17,636 nt of DNA from an uncultured bacterium (lineage in GTDB: Bacteria; Cloacimonadota; Cloacimonadia; Cloacimonadales; Cloacimonadaceae). Shown one piece after another: positions 1-7,729 of the stretch. The notes below the pieces were generated by a model. It did not search any database. It saw only the letters and a list, made by a program, of their open reading frames with translations, and was not told the DNA's origin. The DNA is taken from NCBI GenBank assembly GCA_937924555.1, contig CALDSN010000009.1:1-17636 (forward strand). Direction: 5' to 3'. Both the position numbers and the translations under genes were made by a program. The number at the start of each line of letters is the position of its first letter. The stretch's first letter is position 1.

Positions 1-47
1 GACCACCGAGATCTACACTCTTTCCCTACACGACGCTCTTCCGATCT
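1..47 (+). other. Illumina TruSeq/P5 adapter remnant (not genomic)
   Basis: The first 47 bases match the 3' part of the Illumina universal (P5/TruSeq read 1) adapter, ending in the diagnostic CGACGCTCTTCCGATCT at 31-47. This is library-construction sequence left at a contig end. The frame of the following gene stays open through the adapter and reads DHRDLHSFPTRRSSDLA before the Met at 52, so a gene caller that allows partial genes would add this artificial peptide to the amidohydrolase. Genomic sequence begins at about position 48. Confidence 0.97.
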
Positions 48-51
48 TGCG

Positions 52-1527
52 ATGAAGTTATACCATAATTGTTACATATGGCAAGATGGAAAGTTCAGTC
101 ATCACCTGATGAAGGTATTGGTCAATAATGGATTGATAGAGCTGATTATACCTAATGATATGGATACTCCAATAGCATCCGTAAGCTCTATTGATTTGAA
201 GGGGAGCTTTGTATATCCCGGTTTCATCGATACTCATACCCACTGTTTTGAAGGTGGACTTTACTCCCTTGGAGTGAAGCTTGACGACGTTGTGGATATG
301 GCTGATCTATTTGCCAGACTTTCCGAGGCTTGTAGGTCTAAATCACCAAAATATCCTATCTTTGCCTGGAGGTTTGATGAAAGCTCTATTCCCGAAAGAC
401 GCTTTCCTTTTGTTTCCGAACTAGATAGGATTTGCAGTGATAAACCCATTATATTAAGGAGAATAGACGGTCATTCTTGCATATTAAACACATTTGCCCG
501 TAAGCTGATCGCTAATGATTTAAGCACCGAGTCCGAGATACTTCGTGGTAAGAACAATGATGTAGCCGTTCATTATTTCCATAGTAGGTTGGATGAGGAG
601 GTCATTTTACAAGCATATTCTGAAGCAGCTCAATATGCCCTCAGAAATGGCTTTACCGGAGCCCACACCATGATTGGTGATGCAGATCAGAGCATTGGTC
701 ATTACCAACTAATACGCGAGAACCTATCCACTTTTGCAATAGATTATACCATTTATCCACAATCATTCAACATCAAAGCTGCTTTGGATGTAGGAGCTAA
801 GCGAATTGGCGGGTGCATCTTAGCTGACGGCTCCATCGGTTCCAATACAGCAGCATTGTTTGATCCCTACAAGAACAGTGTTTCCCGAGGCATACTATAT
901 CAGAGCGATGAATTCTGGAAGTCTTTTATTCAAGAAGCCCATAAGAACAAAATGCAAGTTGCTGTTCATTGCATTGGGGATAGAGCCATCAAACAAATCA
1001 ATGATGTTTACAAGCAAATCACCGCATCTGATGCTCACGATCTTCGCCATCAACTAATTCACTGCGAACTGACCAATAACGAACTAATCGATGATATCAA
1101 GCTTTCTGGTGCCGTCCCCGTGATGCAACCCAATTTTGACCATTATTGGGGCGGGAAGGGCAACTTATATGAAAGAATGCTGGGGGTGGAGAGAGCAAAG
1201 CATATGAACCGTTTCGGTTCTCTTAACAGCAAGGGGATACGAATAACAGGTGGTTCTGATTGGTATATAACCCCCATGGATGTTGTTCAATCTATCCGTG
1301 CAGCCATGAACCACCATAACCCGGAAGAACGCCTTTCTCACGCAGAAGCAGTTGATATTTACACTCGCAACGCAGCTTGGCTTAGTGGTGAGGAACTTTC
1401 TCGCGGTGAGATTACTCCCGGCTATCGAGCCGATTTCAGCATCATGTCCCACGCTCTGGATGATTCTCATGCCACTCCTGCAACCAAATATATCGTCAGA
1501 GGCGGTGAGATAGTATATGAATCATAG
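52..1527 (+). CDS. YtcJ-like metal-dependent amidohydrolase (amidohydrolase family 3)
   Basis: Predicted cytosolic metal-dependent hydrolase of the amidohydrolase superfamily, family 3 (YtcJ type), which cleaves amide or similar C-N bonds. The true substrate cannot be told from sequence. Visible landmarks are PGFIDTHTH (about residues 56-64, metal ligands H62 and H64), RRIDGHS (136-142), AVHCIGDRA (304-312, H306), LIHCE (335-339, H337) and GSDWYITPMD (401-410) with the conserved catalytic Asp403. The last 40 residues form the usual C-terminal beta-sandwich strand (GYRADFSIM). At 491 residues it is slightly shorter than many YtcJ proteins, which often exceed 520, but all core motifs are present. 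The Met at 52 lies only four bases after the sequencing adapter, so no ribosome binding site can be seen. About 55 residues precede HTH, as expected for the family, so this start is probably right, but a slightly longer N-terminus cannot be excluded. The 3' end overlaps the next gene by 11 nt. Confidence 0.88.
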   Translation: MKLYHNCYIWQDGKFSHHLMKVLVNNGLIELIIPNDMDTPIASVSSIDLKGSFVYPGFIDTHTHCFEGGLYSLGVKLDDVVDMADLFARLSEACRSKSPKYPIFAWRFDESSIPERRFPFVSELDRICSDKPIILRRIDGHSCILNTFARKLIANDLSTESEILRGKNNDVAVHYFHSRLDEEVILQAYSEAAQYALRNGFTGAHTMIGDADQSIGHYQLIRENLSTFAIDYTIYPQSFNIKAALDVGAKRIGGCILADGSIGSNTAALFDPYKNSVSRGILYQSDEFWKSFIQEAHKNKMQVAVHCIGDRAIKQINDVYKQITASDAHDLRHQLIHCELTNNELIDDIKLSGAVPVMQPNFDHYWGGKGNLYERMLGVERAKHMNRFGSLNSKGIRITGGSDWYITPMDVVQSIRAAMNHHNPEERLSHAEAVDIYTRNAAWLSGEELSRGEITPGYRADFSIMSHALDDSHATPATKYIVRGGEIVYES

Positions 1528-2086
1528 TATGTTACAACCCAGCTATCTCAGTATAGAGCGGATTATCATAGATGAGTTGTCCGTGCACCCCAACTGTAAG
1601 CTTATCGACATCTATAAGCTGCTTTTCAGAGCGTTCTATGGTCCATCCCATGCGATTACTGATCTGATCTCCATCAGCTTGGGTATCAACACTGAGTACA
1701 CAAATATGACGGTGCCTTACAAGCCTTTAATCCAAGATATTGGCATGGGTATAGGTTATTGCCGCATAAGCCTGAGCGCATTAGATAAGTTGCCCCCCAG
1801 TTCCTTCCTACGTAATTGCGAGTTACTGGCAAACCTGATGCAACAATCGTGCATTGCTGAGCCGGTCGCAGGCTCTATGTCCAGCTTATGGCAGCATTAT
1901 AAAAAGACTATTCTGGATTTCTTTCCCGCTTCCAATGAAGAGTGGAATGCCATTACCACTCTTGCTGAGAGCAACATTATTCCCAGCCATTCTGATGCTT
2001 TCAAACAAACATACGATCCCCACTATCGGATTATAGCTAACGATCTTGCCAAGACCTTCCTAAACCCCATAACCAAGAGCATTTAG
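1517..2086 (+). CDS. Conserved-looking protein of unknown function (189 aa)
   Basis: I do not recognise a named family. The protein is soluble-looking, with no signal peptide or membrane segment, and is rich in aromatic and His residues. Two stretches look like conserved motifs: LLFRAFYGPSHAI (about residues 35-47) and HSDAFKQTYDPHYRII (158-173). Their His residues (H45, H158, H169) could bind a metal or act in catalysis, but that is only a guess. The start at 1517 overlaps the amidohydrolase by 11 nt and has a GGTGAG sequence about 7 nt upstream. An alternative Met at 1529 (residue 5) lies just after the amidohydrolase stop. Overlap with the upstream gene and the 21-nt gap to gltX suggest one transcript and translational coupling with the amidohydrolase. 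It is likely a real gene, because the frame is long, collinear and well packed between two real genes. Confidence 0.75.
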   Translation: MNHSMLQPSYLSIERIIIDELSVHPNCKLIDIYKLLFRAFYGPSHAITDLISISLGINTEYTNMTVPYKPLIQDIGMGIGYCRISLSALDKLPPSSFLRNCELLANLMQQSCIAEPVAGSMSSLWQHYKKTILDFFPASNEEWNAITTLAESNIIPSHSDAFKQTYDPHYRIIANDLAKTFLNPITKSI

Positions 2087-2107
2087 TAATCATATTTAGG
2101 AGATATA

Positions 2108-3535
2108 ATGACACCTGTCCGCGTTCGTTTTGCCCCAAGCCCCACCGGATATTTGCATATTGGTGGACTCAGAACCGCCCTCTATGACTATCTCTTTGCG
2201 CGCTCCATGCAGGGAAAGTGCATTCTGCGTATTGAGGATACAGACCAAAGCCGAGAAGTGGCTGGAGCTGCGCAGAACCTCATTGATACCCTCCACCAGC
2301 TTGGAATAGATTTTGATGAAAGCCCTGCTATAGGCGGAGAGTTCGCTCCATATACTCAGTCCCAAAGGCTACCCTTATATCAGGAACACGCCCAAAAGCT
2401 TGTGGATAGCGGACATGCCTATCACTGTTTCTGCAGTGCTGAAACGCTAACTGCCATGCGCGAAGAACAGCAAGCCAAGGGTATATTTGTTAAATATGAC
2501 CGTCGATGCTTGTCACTAAGTAAGGAAGAAGTTGCCGCTAAGCTAGCCAATGGCGATAAGCATGTTATCCGTTTGAAGATGCCTGAAAACAGAGTATTTG
2601 CCTTTGAGGATATAATTCGGGATAAGGTGGAGATGGATAGCTCCCAATCCGATGACCAAGTGTTGCTCAAGAGCGATGGTTTTCCCACATATCATCTTGC
2701 TGCTGTGGTAGATGATCATTATATGAAGATTAGCCATGTCATCCGGGGGGAAGAGTGGCTTTCCAGCACTCCCAAGCATATCTGGCTTTACGAGTGCTTT
2801 GGTTGGGATGCTCCAAAGTGGGTGCATCTACCTCTTATACTTTCTACTGACCGCAGTAAGTTAAGCAAACGCATGAATGATGTATCGGTAGAAAGCTATC
2901 TCAGTAAGGGTTATCTTAAAGAAGCTCTCTTGAACTTCGTTGCCTTATTGGGTTGGCATACTGCCGATGACAGAGAGCTTTATACCTTGGAAGAGATGTG
3001 CCAGTTATTCAGTTTGGATAGAGTTAACAAGGCAGGTGCCATATTTGACCTCACGAAGTTAGATTGGATGAATGGGCACTATCTGCGCAACCTTCCGTTA
3101 GAGATCATTGCCGAGCGGACAAAGCCATATTATCTCGCTGTTGAACTCGATATAAGCGATGAGCACAAATACCTTAAAAGCATAGAGGTTGCCCGTGAAC
3201 GCTGCACTCTTTTACCGGAGCTTGCAGAATACGCCAAGATGTTCTATCTGGATGCGGCACTATCCGAAGAAGATTCTCAGATACTTCACAGTGAGGATTC
3301 ACAAACCGTGCTGCAGTGGTTTGCTCGAGAACTGGGTGAACTCGAATTTGTGGAAGCTGATACCATCCAGGATATGGTGAAGCGCTTCACAACAGAGACC
3401 GGGATAAAAGGCAAAAATCTATATACTCCTTTACGGCTTGCTCTGATACATCAACCTCATGGTCCAGATTTACCCAGCACACTTGCGATTCTCGGACTGG
3501 AAGAGAGCATCCGCCGGCTAAAGGCTGTCAAATAG
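2108..3535 (+). CDS. gltX: Glutamyl-tRNA synthetase
   Basis: Class Ic aminoacyl-tRNA synthetase that attaches glutamate to tRNA-Glu using ATP, in the cytoplasm. The N-terminal FAPSPTGYLHIGGLRTAL block (residues 8-25) carries the HIGH-type signature as HIGG at 17-20, and the KMSKS-type loop appears as KLSKR (251-255) after LILSTDRS. DTDQSR (44-49) and VIRGEEWLSSTPKH (211-224) are typical GluRS segments, and the alpha-helical anticodon-binding part fills roughly residues 330-475. Its 475 residues match the usual length. Cys107, Cys109 and Cys134 sit where the E. coli enzyme has its zinc ligands, but the fourth ligand position (E. coli His127) is Ser136. Zinc binding is therefore doubtful. AGGAGA at 2098-2103 is a clear ribosome binding site for the ATG at 2108. 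Whether the enzyme also charges tRNA-Gln cannot be judged here. Confidence 0.97.
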   Translation: MTPVRVRFAPSPTGYLHIGGLRTALYDYLFARSMQGKCILRIEDTDQSREVAGAAQNLIDTLHQLGIDFDESPAIGGEFAPYTQSQRLPLYQEHAQKLVDSGHAYHCFCSAETLTAMREEQQAKGIFVKYDRRCLSLSKEEVAAKLANGDKHVIRLKMPENRVFAFEDIIRDKVEMDSSQSDDQVLLKSDGFPTYHLAAVVDDHYMKISHVIRGEEWLSSTPKHIWLYECFGWDAPKWVHLPLILSTDRSKLSKRMNDVSVESYLSKGYLKEALLNFVALLGWHTADDRELYTLEEMCQLFSLDRVNKAGAIFDLTKLDWMNGHYLRNLPLEIIAERTKPYYLAVELDISDEHKYLKSIEVARERCTLLPELAEYAKMFYLDAALSEEDSQILHSEDSQTVLQWFARELGELEFVEADTIQDMVKRFTTETGIKGKNLYTPLRLALIHQPHGPDLPSTLAILGLEESIRRLKAVK

Positions 3536-3590
3536 TAGCCCAATACATAGCTGCATGGTCGGTGTCCGTTTGTCCCTTAGTATCACCGCA

Positions 3591-3646
3591 GTATCATTAC
3601 GGACTTATTGCGGTGTTTGTCCGTAATGAGTCCGTATTGATACCGT
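3591..3646. repeat. Palindromic intergenic repeat, copy A
   Basis: Imperfect palindrome in the gltX-hydF spacer. The outer arms at 3591-3605 and 3629-3643 are complementary at 14 of 15 positions. An alternative inner hairpin pairs CATTACGGAC (3595-3604) perfectly with GTCCGTAATG (3619-3628) around a 14-nt loop. The element aligns without gaps to copy B at 10198-10253, with 43 of 56 positions identical. The right half (3616-3646) matches at 27 of 31. No T-tract follows it, so it does not look like an intrinsic terminator. It is best read as a dispersed REP- or MITE-like intergenic element. Confidence 0.75.
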
Positions 3647-3665
3647 GTTAATTCTAAGAAAGGTC

Positions 3666-3697
3666 TTGACTAATAGCAAGGTTTTTCCGTGTATGTC
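3666..3697 (+). promoter_or_regulatory. Possible promoter of the hydF-lptG operon
   Basis: TTGACT at 3666-3671 resembles a sigma-70 -35 box. The best -10 candidate is TATGTC (3692-3697), 20 nt downstream, which is longer than the ideal 17 nt. The placement fits, because this is the last sequence between the repeat and the hydF ribosome binding site, but the match is weak. Confidence 0.25.
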
Positions 3698-3712
3698 ATT
3701 AGAAAATTGATA

Positions 3713-3720
3713 AAGGAGGG
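3713..3720 (+). promoter_or_regulatory. Strong ribosome binding site of hydF
   Basis: AAGGAGGG ends 3 nt before the ATG at 3724. It is the strongest Shine-Dalgarno sequence seen in the window and fixes the hydF start. Confidence 0.85.
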
Positions 3721-3723
3721 ACT

Positions 3724-4941
3724 ATGAGTTCCACTCCCCGCGGTGAAAGACTGATAATTGCTCTCATCGGTAAGCGAAATGCCGGTAAATCCAGCTTAAT
3801 AAATGCCTTAACCGGGCAAGAAATTGCCATTGTGTCCAATATCCCGGGCACCACAACCGATCCTGTGGATAAACATTATGAGCTCTTGCCCCTTGGTCCC
3901 GTAACCTTCTACGATACAGCAGGAGTGGATGATACAGGAGAATTAGGGGATAAACGCGTTCAAGCAACCCGTAAGATTCTCTACCGTGCCGACATCGTTA
4001 TCTATGTTAATGATGGTGAAGCTTTCGAAAAGGCAGAGCTTGAGATGCTGGAGCGTATCATGGAAATGGAAATTCCCATGGTGCTTGTTTTTAACAAAAG
4101 CGATTTAGCAGAATGTAATCCCGGAAACCTGCTGTACTGTTCCGATCATAAGTTACCTTATGTTAAAGTATCCACCATTAGTAAAGAGGGTGTGCTTGCC
4201 TGTAAGGAAGAGATAATCCGGCTTGCTCCCAAGTATTTGAAAGAAAACCGCATTCTAAGTGGTGATCTTATCGCCCCGAAAGACCATGTGATTTTAGTTG
4301 CCCCCATAGATTCCGCAGCTCCCAAAGGAAGGTTAATATTGCCGCAAGTGCAAGTCTTGCGTGATCTTATGGATAACGATGCAATAGTAACCGTGGTGAA
4401 AGAAACTGAACTGCTGGATTCCCTTGCCATGACAAAAGTACTTCCTAAACTGGTGATAACCGATTCGCAAGCAATTGAACAGGTAAATAGAGAAGTTCCA
4501 CCGGAAGTGGATGTAACAACCTTCTCTATCCTCTTTGCCCGCTATAAGGGTGAATTGGATATCCTGTTGGAGGGAATTGAAGCTATAAACAAGCTAAAGG
4601 ATGGGGATAAAGTACTAATTGCTGAGGCTTGTTCGCATCATGTGCAAAAAGATGATATTGGCAGATACAAGCTTCCCAAGTGGATAAAGGAATATACTGG
4701 GAAAGACCTCGTGTTCCATAATTATGCAGGTCATGACTTCCCGGATAACCTGGAAGATTATGCGGTTTGCGTACACTGTGGAGCCTGTATGATTAATCCA
4801 ATGGAGATGAATCGCAGAATAATCGAATGCCATCGCCGTGCGGTGCCGATTACTAACTACGGTATGTGTATCTCCCTGGTACAGGGTGTGTTGGGAAGAG
4901 TTATTCATCCACTGCTGAGAGTTAAGAAAGACAGTAAATGA
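3724..4941 (+). CDS. hydF: [FeFe]-hydrogenase H-cluster maturation GTPase HydF
   Basis: HydF is the GTPase scaffold that, with HydE and HydG, assembles the two-iron subcluster of [FeFe]-hydrogenase and hands it to HydA. The N-terminal Era/TrmE-like GTPase domain shows the P-loop GKRNAGKS (16-23), the switch I Thr region PGTTTDP (41-47), DTAG (64-67) and NKSD (124-127). A middle dimerisation region follows. The C-terminal [4Fe-4S]-binding domain carries CSH (C303, H305) and HCGAC (H351, C352, C355), which is the HydF-specific C-x-H / H-C-x2-C signature. This separates it from ordinary Era or MnmE GTPases. At 405 residues it is full length. Neither HydE, HydG nor a hydrogenase subunit lies in this window. 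The gene's final ATGA overlaps the start of the next gene by 4 nt, so it leads a coupled operon of otherwise unrelated functions. It implies the organism makes an [FeFe]-hydrogenase. Confidence 0.96.
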   Translation: MSSTPRGERLIIALIGKRNAGKSSLINALTGQEIAIVSNIPGTTTDPVDKHYELLPLGPVTFYDTAGVDDTGELGDKRVQATRKILYRADIVIYVNDGEAFEKAELEMLERIMEMEIPMVLVFNKSDLAECNPGNLLYCSDHKLPYVKVSTISKEGVLACKEEIIRLAPKYLKENRILSGDLIAPKDHVILVAPIDSAAPKGRLILPQVQVLRDLMDNDAIVTVVKETELLDSLAMTKVLPKLVITDSQAIEQVNREVPPEVDVTTFSILFARYKGELDILLEGIEAINKLKDGDKVLIAEACSHHVQKDDIGRYKLPKWIKEYTGKDLVFHNYAGHDFPDNLEDYAVCVHCGACMINPMEMNRRIIECHRRAVPITNYGMCISLVQGVLGRVIHPLLRVKKDSK

Positions 4942-5729
4942 AAGTAAGTGTATTGCAATATCAGCCCAAGTTGTTGGATGTAGATGCCAACTTATCACGC
5001 ATGGAGAATATGCTCAACGGGCATGAAACGGATTTGTTGGTATTGCCCGAGTTGGCAACCAGCGGTTATCTGTTTGGCAGCAGCGAGGAAGTATTCGCTG
5101 TGGCGGAGACAGTGCCGGAGGGGAAGTCATACAGCACTTTCTCTGCACTGGCGACAAAGCTGGATTGCTCGATTGTGTATGGCTTTCCAGAACTGAGCGG
5201 AAATAAAGTGTATAACTCCTGTGCTTTGGTGAATCCGGATGGGAGTTATGCTGTATATCGCAAGGTGCACCTGTTTGATAGAGAGACGCTGTTCTTCAGT
5301 CCCGGAGACAAGGCTTTTGAAGTAACAGAGGCTAAGGGTGGAGTTAAGGTAGGTTTGATGATTTGCTTTGACTGGCAGTTCCCGGAGGCTGCTCGTAGCC
5401 TTGCCCTTCAGGGTGCTCAGGTAATCTGCCATCCATCTAACCTGGTGCTGCCATGGTGTCAGGAAGCAATGAAAACACGCTCGCTTGAGAACAGGGTGTT
5501 TAGCATCACAGCCAACCGTGTGGGAAGTGACAGACACGGGGAACTGGAGTTGGAGTTTACAGGTTGCAGCCAGATTCTTAGCCCATTGGGTGAGATACTG
5601 GTTCGTTTAGATAGAGACGAAGAAAGCATTGCGTCTGTAGAGATAGATGAGCAGAGATCAACAAACAAGCAAGTAACGAAACATAACAATGCCTTTGCAG
5701 ATAGAAGACCGGAGATGTACAAACTGTGA
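4938..5729 (+). CDS. Carbon-nitrogen hydrolase (nitrilase superfamily)
   Basis: Cytosolic nitrilase-superfamily amidase that hydrolyses a non-peptide C-N bond by a Glu-Lys-Cys triad. The triad is visible as Glu38 (LPELATSGY), Lys109 (YRKVHLFD) and Cys143 (MICFDWQFPE). HPSNLVLPW (165-173), ENRVFSITANRVG (184-196) and the C-terminal FADRRPEMYKL are also typical. At 263 residues it has a normal single-domain length. It looks closest to the omega-amidase / N-carbamoylputrescine amidase / beta-ureidopropionase-like groups, but the substrate cannot be assigned, and an omega-amidase repair role is equally possible. It starts within the last codons of hydF (ATGA overlap), and its stop overlaps the GTG start of ligA (GTGA). 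Translation of the three genes is therefore probably coupled. Confidence 0.9.
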   Translation: MKVSVLQYQPKLLDVDANLSRMENMLNGHETDLLVLPELATSGYLFGSSEEVFAVAETVPEGKSYSTFSALATKLDCSIVYGFPELSGNKVYNSCALVNPDGSYAVYRKVHLFDRETLFFSPGDKAFEVTEAKGGVKVGLMICFDWQFPEAARSLALQGAQVICHPSNLVLPWCQEAMKTRSLENRVFSITANRVGSDRHGELELEFTGCSQILSPLGEILVRLDRDEESIASVEIDEQRSTNKQVTKHNNAFADRRPEMYKL

Positions 5730-7729
5730 ACAAAGATGAGCTTGTTCAAGAGATAGCAAAGCTTCGTAAAGAGATTGAACGACACAATCTTCTCTACTAC
5801 GAATTTGCCAACCCAGAGGTCAGTGATTATGAATATGATATGCTGGCAAGAAGGCTGAAAAACCTTGAGACTGAGTTGCAGGGAAATATAGCGGATGAAT
5901 CACCCCTGACACATGTGGGGAATGATCTGTCTGCAGGTGCCAAAGTCATTGCGCACAGGGTGCGGATGGCAAGCTTGGATAATGCTTACAGCCTGGAAGA
6001 ACTGGGTGCCTTTTTAGCTAAGCTGGAACTGGATACGGGAAAGCAAAACAGCTATTGCGCAGAGCTGAAGATAGACGGCTTTGGAATAAACCTGTTCTAT
6101 AGTGATGGCAACCTGCAATATGCTACCACCAGAGGTGATGGAGTTGAAGGCGAAGATGTTACGGTAAACTTCATGACCATACCTGAGATACCGCATAAGA
6201 TAGACTTTAAGGGTCAGATAGAGATTAGAGGAGAGATATACATCCCCCTTGCAGACTTCCTGAAGATGAATGAAGCAAGAAGAGAAGAGGAAGCAAAGCC
6301 TTTTGCCAACCCCCGCAATGCTGCTGCCGGATCAATTAAGCTCAAAGACGTTGCGGAGGTTAGAAGGAGGCATCTGCGTGCCATCTTCTATAGTTTGGGC
6401 TATTATAATAGGGATGAACTAAAGATAAGCACCCAGTATGAGATTCTTGGGTTCCTAAAAGCACAAGGGTTTCCCACGAACACAGGGAAGCTATGCCATA
6501 GTTTCAGCGAAGTGGAAGCCTTTTGTAAGCAAACTGAGCAGGATAGATATAATCTTTCATTCGATATTGATGGTGTTGTGGTAAAGCTTAACGACATCGA
6601 ACTGCAGAAGAAGGTTGGTTACACGGGTAAAAGCCCCAAGTGGGCTATTGCTTATAAGTTTAAACCGGAAGAGAGATTAACAGAGGTGGAGGATGTTATA
6701 TTCCAAGTGGGGAGAACAGGTGCTGTTACCCCTGTTGCGTTGTTATCCCCTGTCTATATATCCGGCTCTACTGTATCCCGTGCAACTTTGCATAACGAAG
6801 ATGAAATAAAAAGGTTAGACCTTCACTTCGGTGATACGGTGAAGATAGTTAAGAGTGGAGAGATTATCCCTAAGATTGTGGAAGTCCAAAGTGATATGCG
6901 TGAAGTGCTTGCTAGGCGAGTTCAATATCCGATGTATTGCCCTGTATGTAGCAGTCCCTTGGAGAGAGATGAAGAAGGGAGCATTACTTATTGTGCCAAT
7001 GCTGCTTGTCCGGCACAACTCAAACGCAAGATAGAGCACTTCGCCTCTCGGGACGCAATGGATATCACCGGACTTGGAGAGAGCCTTATCTCTCGATTGA
7101 TGGATGAAGGTTTTATTCATAGCATCTCAGACATCTATAAGCTGGACTTTGAGTCCATATCTCAACTTGATAGGCTTGGGACAAAGAGTACAGAGAACTT
7201 GAAACAAGCTATAGAGCTATCTAAAGGCAAGAACTTTGATAAAAGCCTTTATGCGCTGGGCATAAGGCATGTGGGGACCATTACGGCACGTAGCTTGGCA
7301 CAGGCATTTGTTGATATTGACGCTTTGATGCTAGCCTCTATAGAGGATTTAACCAACATTGCTGATATTGGTGACACAGTGGCTGCTTCCATATTGGGCT
7401 TCTTTGCCCGCGAAGAGAATAGAGAGCTTATTCAAGAGCTTATCTCCTTGGGAGTGAACTTCACCTACAAAAGCGAACAACTCAGCGATAAGCTTAGCGA
7501 AAAGAGCTTCATCATCACAGGTTCCTTGCCTACATTTGGCAGAAAGGACATGGAGGCTTTGATTATGAAGCATGGTGGCAAGATAGTGGGTAGCGTGAAC
7601 AAGCAGCTTGATTATCTAGTTGTGGGAGAGAAACCAGGCTCAAAGCTGGACAAAGCTCGCAAACTTGGTACTGTTCAGATCGTCAGCGAGGCTGACGTGC
7701 TTGAGCTGCTGGGAGAAGAAACAGAGTAA
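5726..7729 (+). CDS. ligA: NAD-dependent DNA ligase LigA
   Basis: Seals nicks in DNA using NAD+ as AMP donor, in replication and repair. Domains in order are: Ia (1-65, with LRKEIERHNLLYYE), which binds nicotinamide mononucleotide; nucleotidyltransferase (about 70-315) with the adenylated lysine in KIDGFG (Lys115) and the further motifs RGDGVEGEDVT, IRGEIY, FDIDGVVVK and WAIAYKF; OB fold (about 316-400); a Cys4 zinc finger (C405, C408, C423, C428); a helix-hairpin-helix region (about 440-580); and a C-terminal BRCT domain (about 592-667). Its 667 residues match the usual length. The start is GTG at 5726, overlapping the previous stop by 4 nt. GGAG at 5711-5714 is somewhat distant at 11 nt. 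No key residue is missing. The stop codon shares one base with the ATG of the next gene. Confidence 0.97.
   Translation: MNKDELVQEIAKLRKEIERHNLLYYEFANPEVSDYEYDMLARRLKNLETELQGNIADESPLTHVGNDLSAGAKVIAHRVRMASLDNAYSLEELGAFLAKLELDTGKQNSYCAELKIDGFGINLFYSDGNLQYATTRGDGVEGEDVTVNFMTIPEIPHKIDFKGQIEIRGEIYIPLADFLKMNEARREEEAKPFANPRNAAAGSIKLKDVAEVRRRHLRAIFYSLGYYNRDELKISTQYEILGFLKAQGFPTNTGKLCHSFSEVEAFCKQTEQDRYNLSFDIDGVVVKLNDIELQKKVGYTGKSPKWAIAYKFKPEERLTEVEDVIFQVGRTGAVTPVALLSPVYISGSTVSRATLHNEDEIKRLDLHFGDTVKIVKSGEIIPKIVEVQSDMREVLARRVQYPMYCPVCSSPLERDEEGSITYCANAACPAQLKRKIEHFASRDAMDITGLGESLISRLMDEGFIHSISDIYKLDFESISQLDRLGTKSTENLKQAIELSKGKNFDKSLYALGIRHVGTITARSLAQAFVDIDALMLASIEDLTNIADIGDTVAASILGFFAREENRELIQELISLGVNFTYKSEQLSDKLSEKSFIITGSLPTFGRKDMEALIMKHGGKIVGSVNKQLDYLVVGEKPGSKLDKARKLGTVQIVSEADVLELLGEETE

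Noticed and set aside
3591..3646. Copy A of the palindrome as the gltX terminator
   Set aside because: No T-run follows either possible hairpin, and a related copy exists elsewhere, so a dispersed element explains it better.
4615..4998. Minus-strand open frame of 127 codons over the hydF end
   Set aside because: It lies opposite well-supported hydF and amidase coding sequence, has no recognisable motif and looks like a chance antisense frame.
5127..5537. Minus-strand open frame of 136 codons over the carbon-nitrogen hydrolase
   Set aside because: It is entirely opposite a gene with a complete catalytic triad, with no motif or ribosome binding site of its own.
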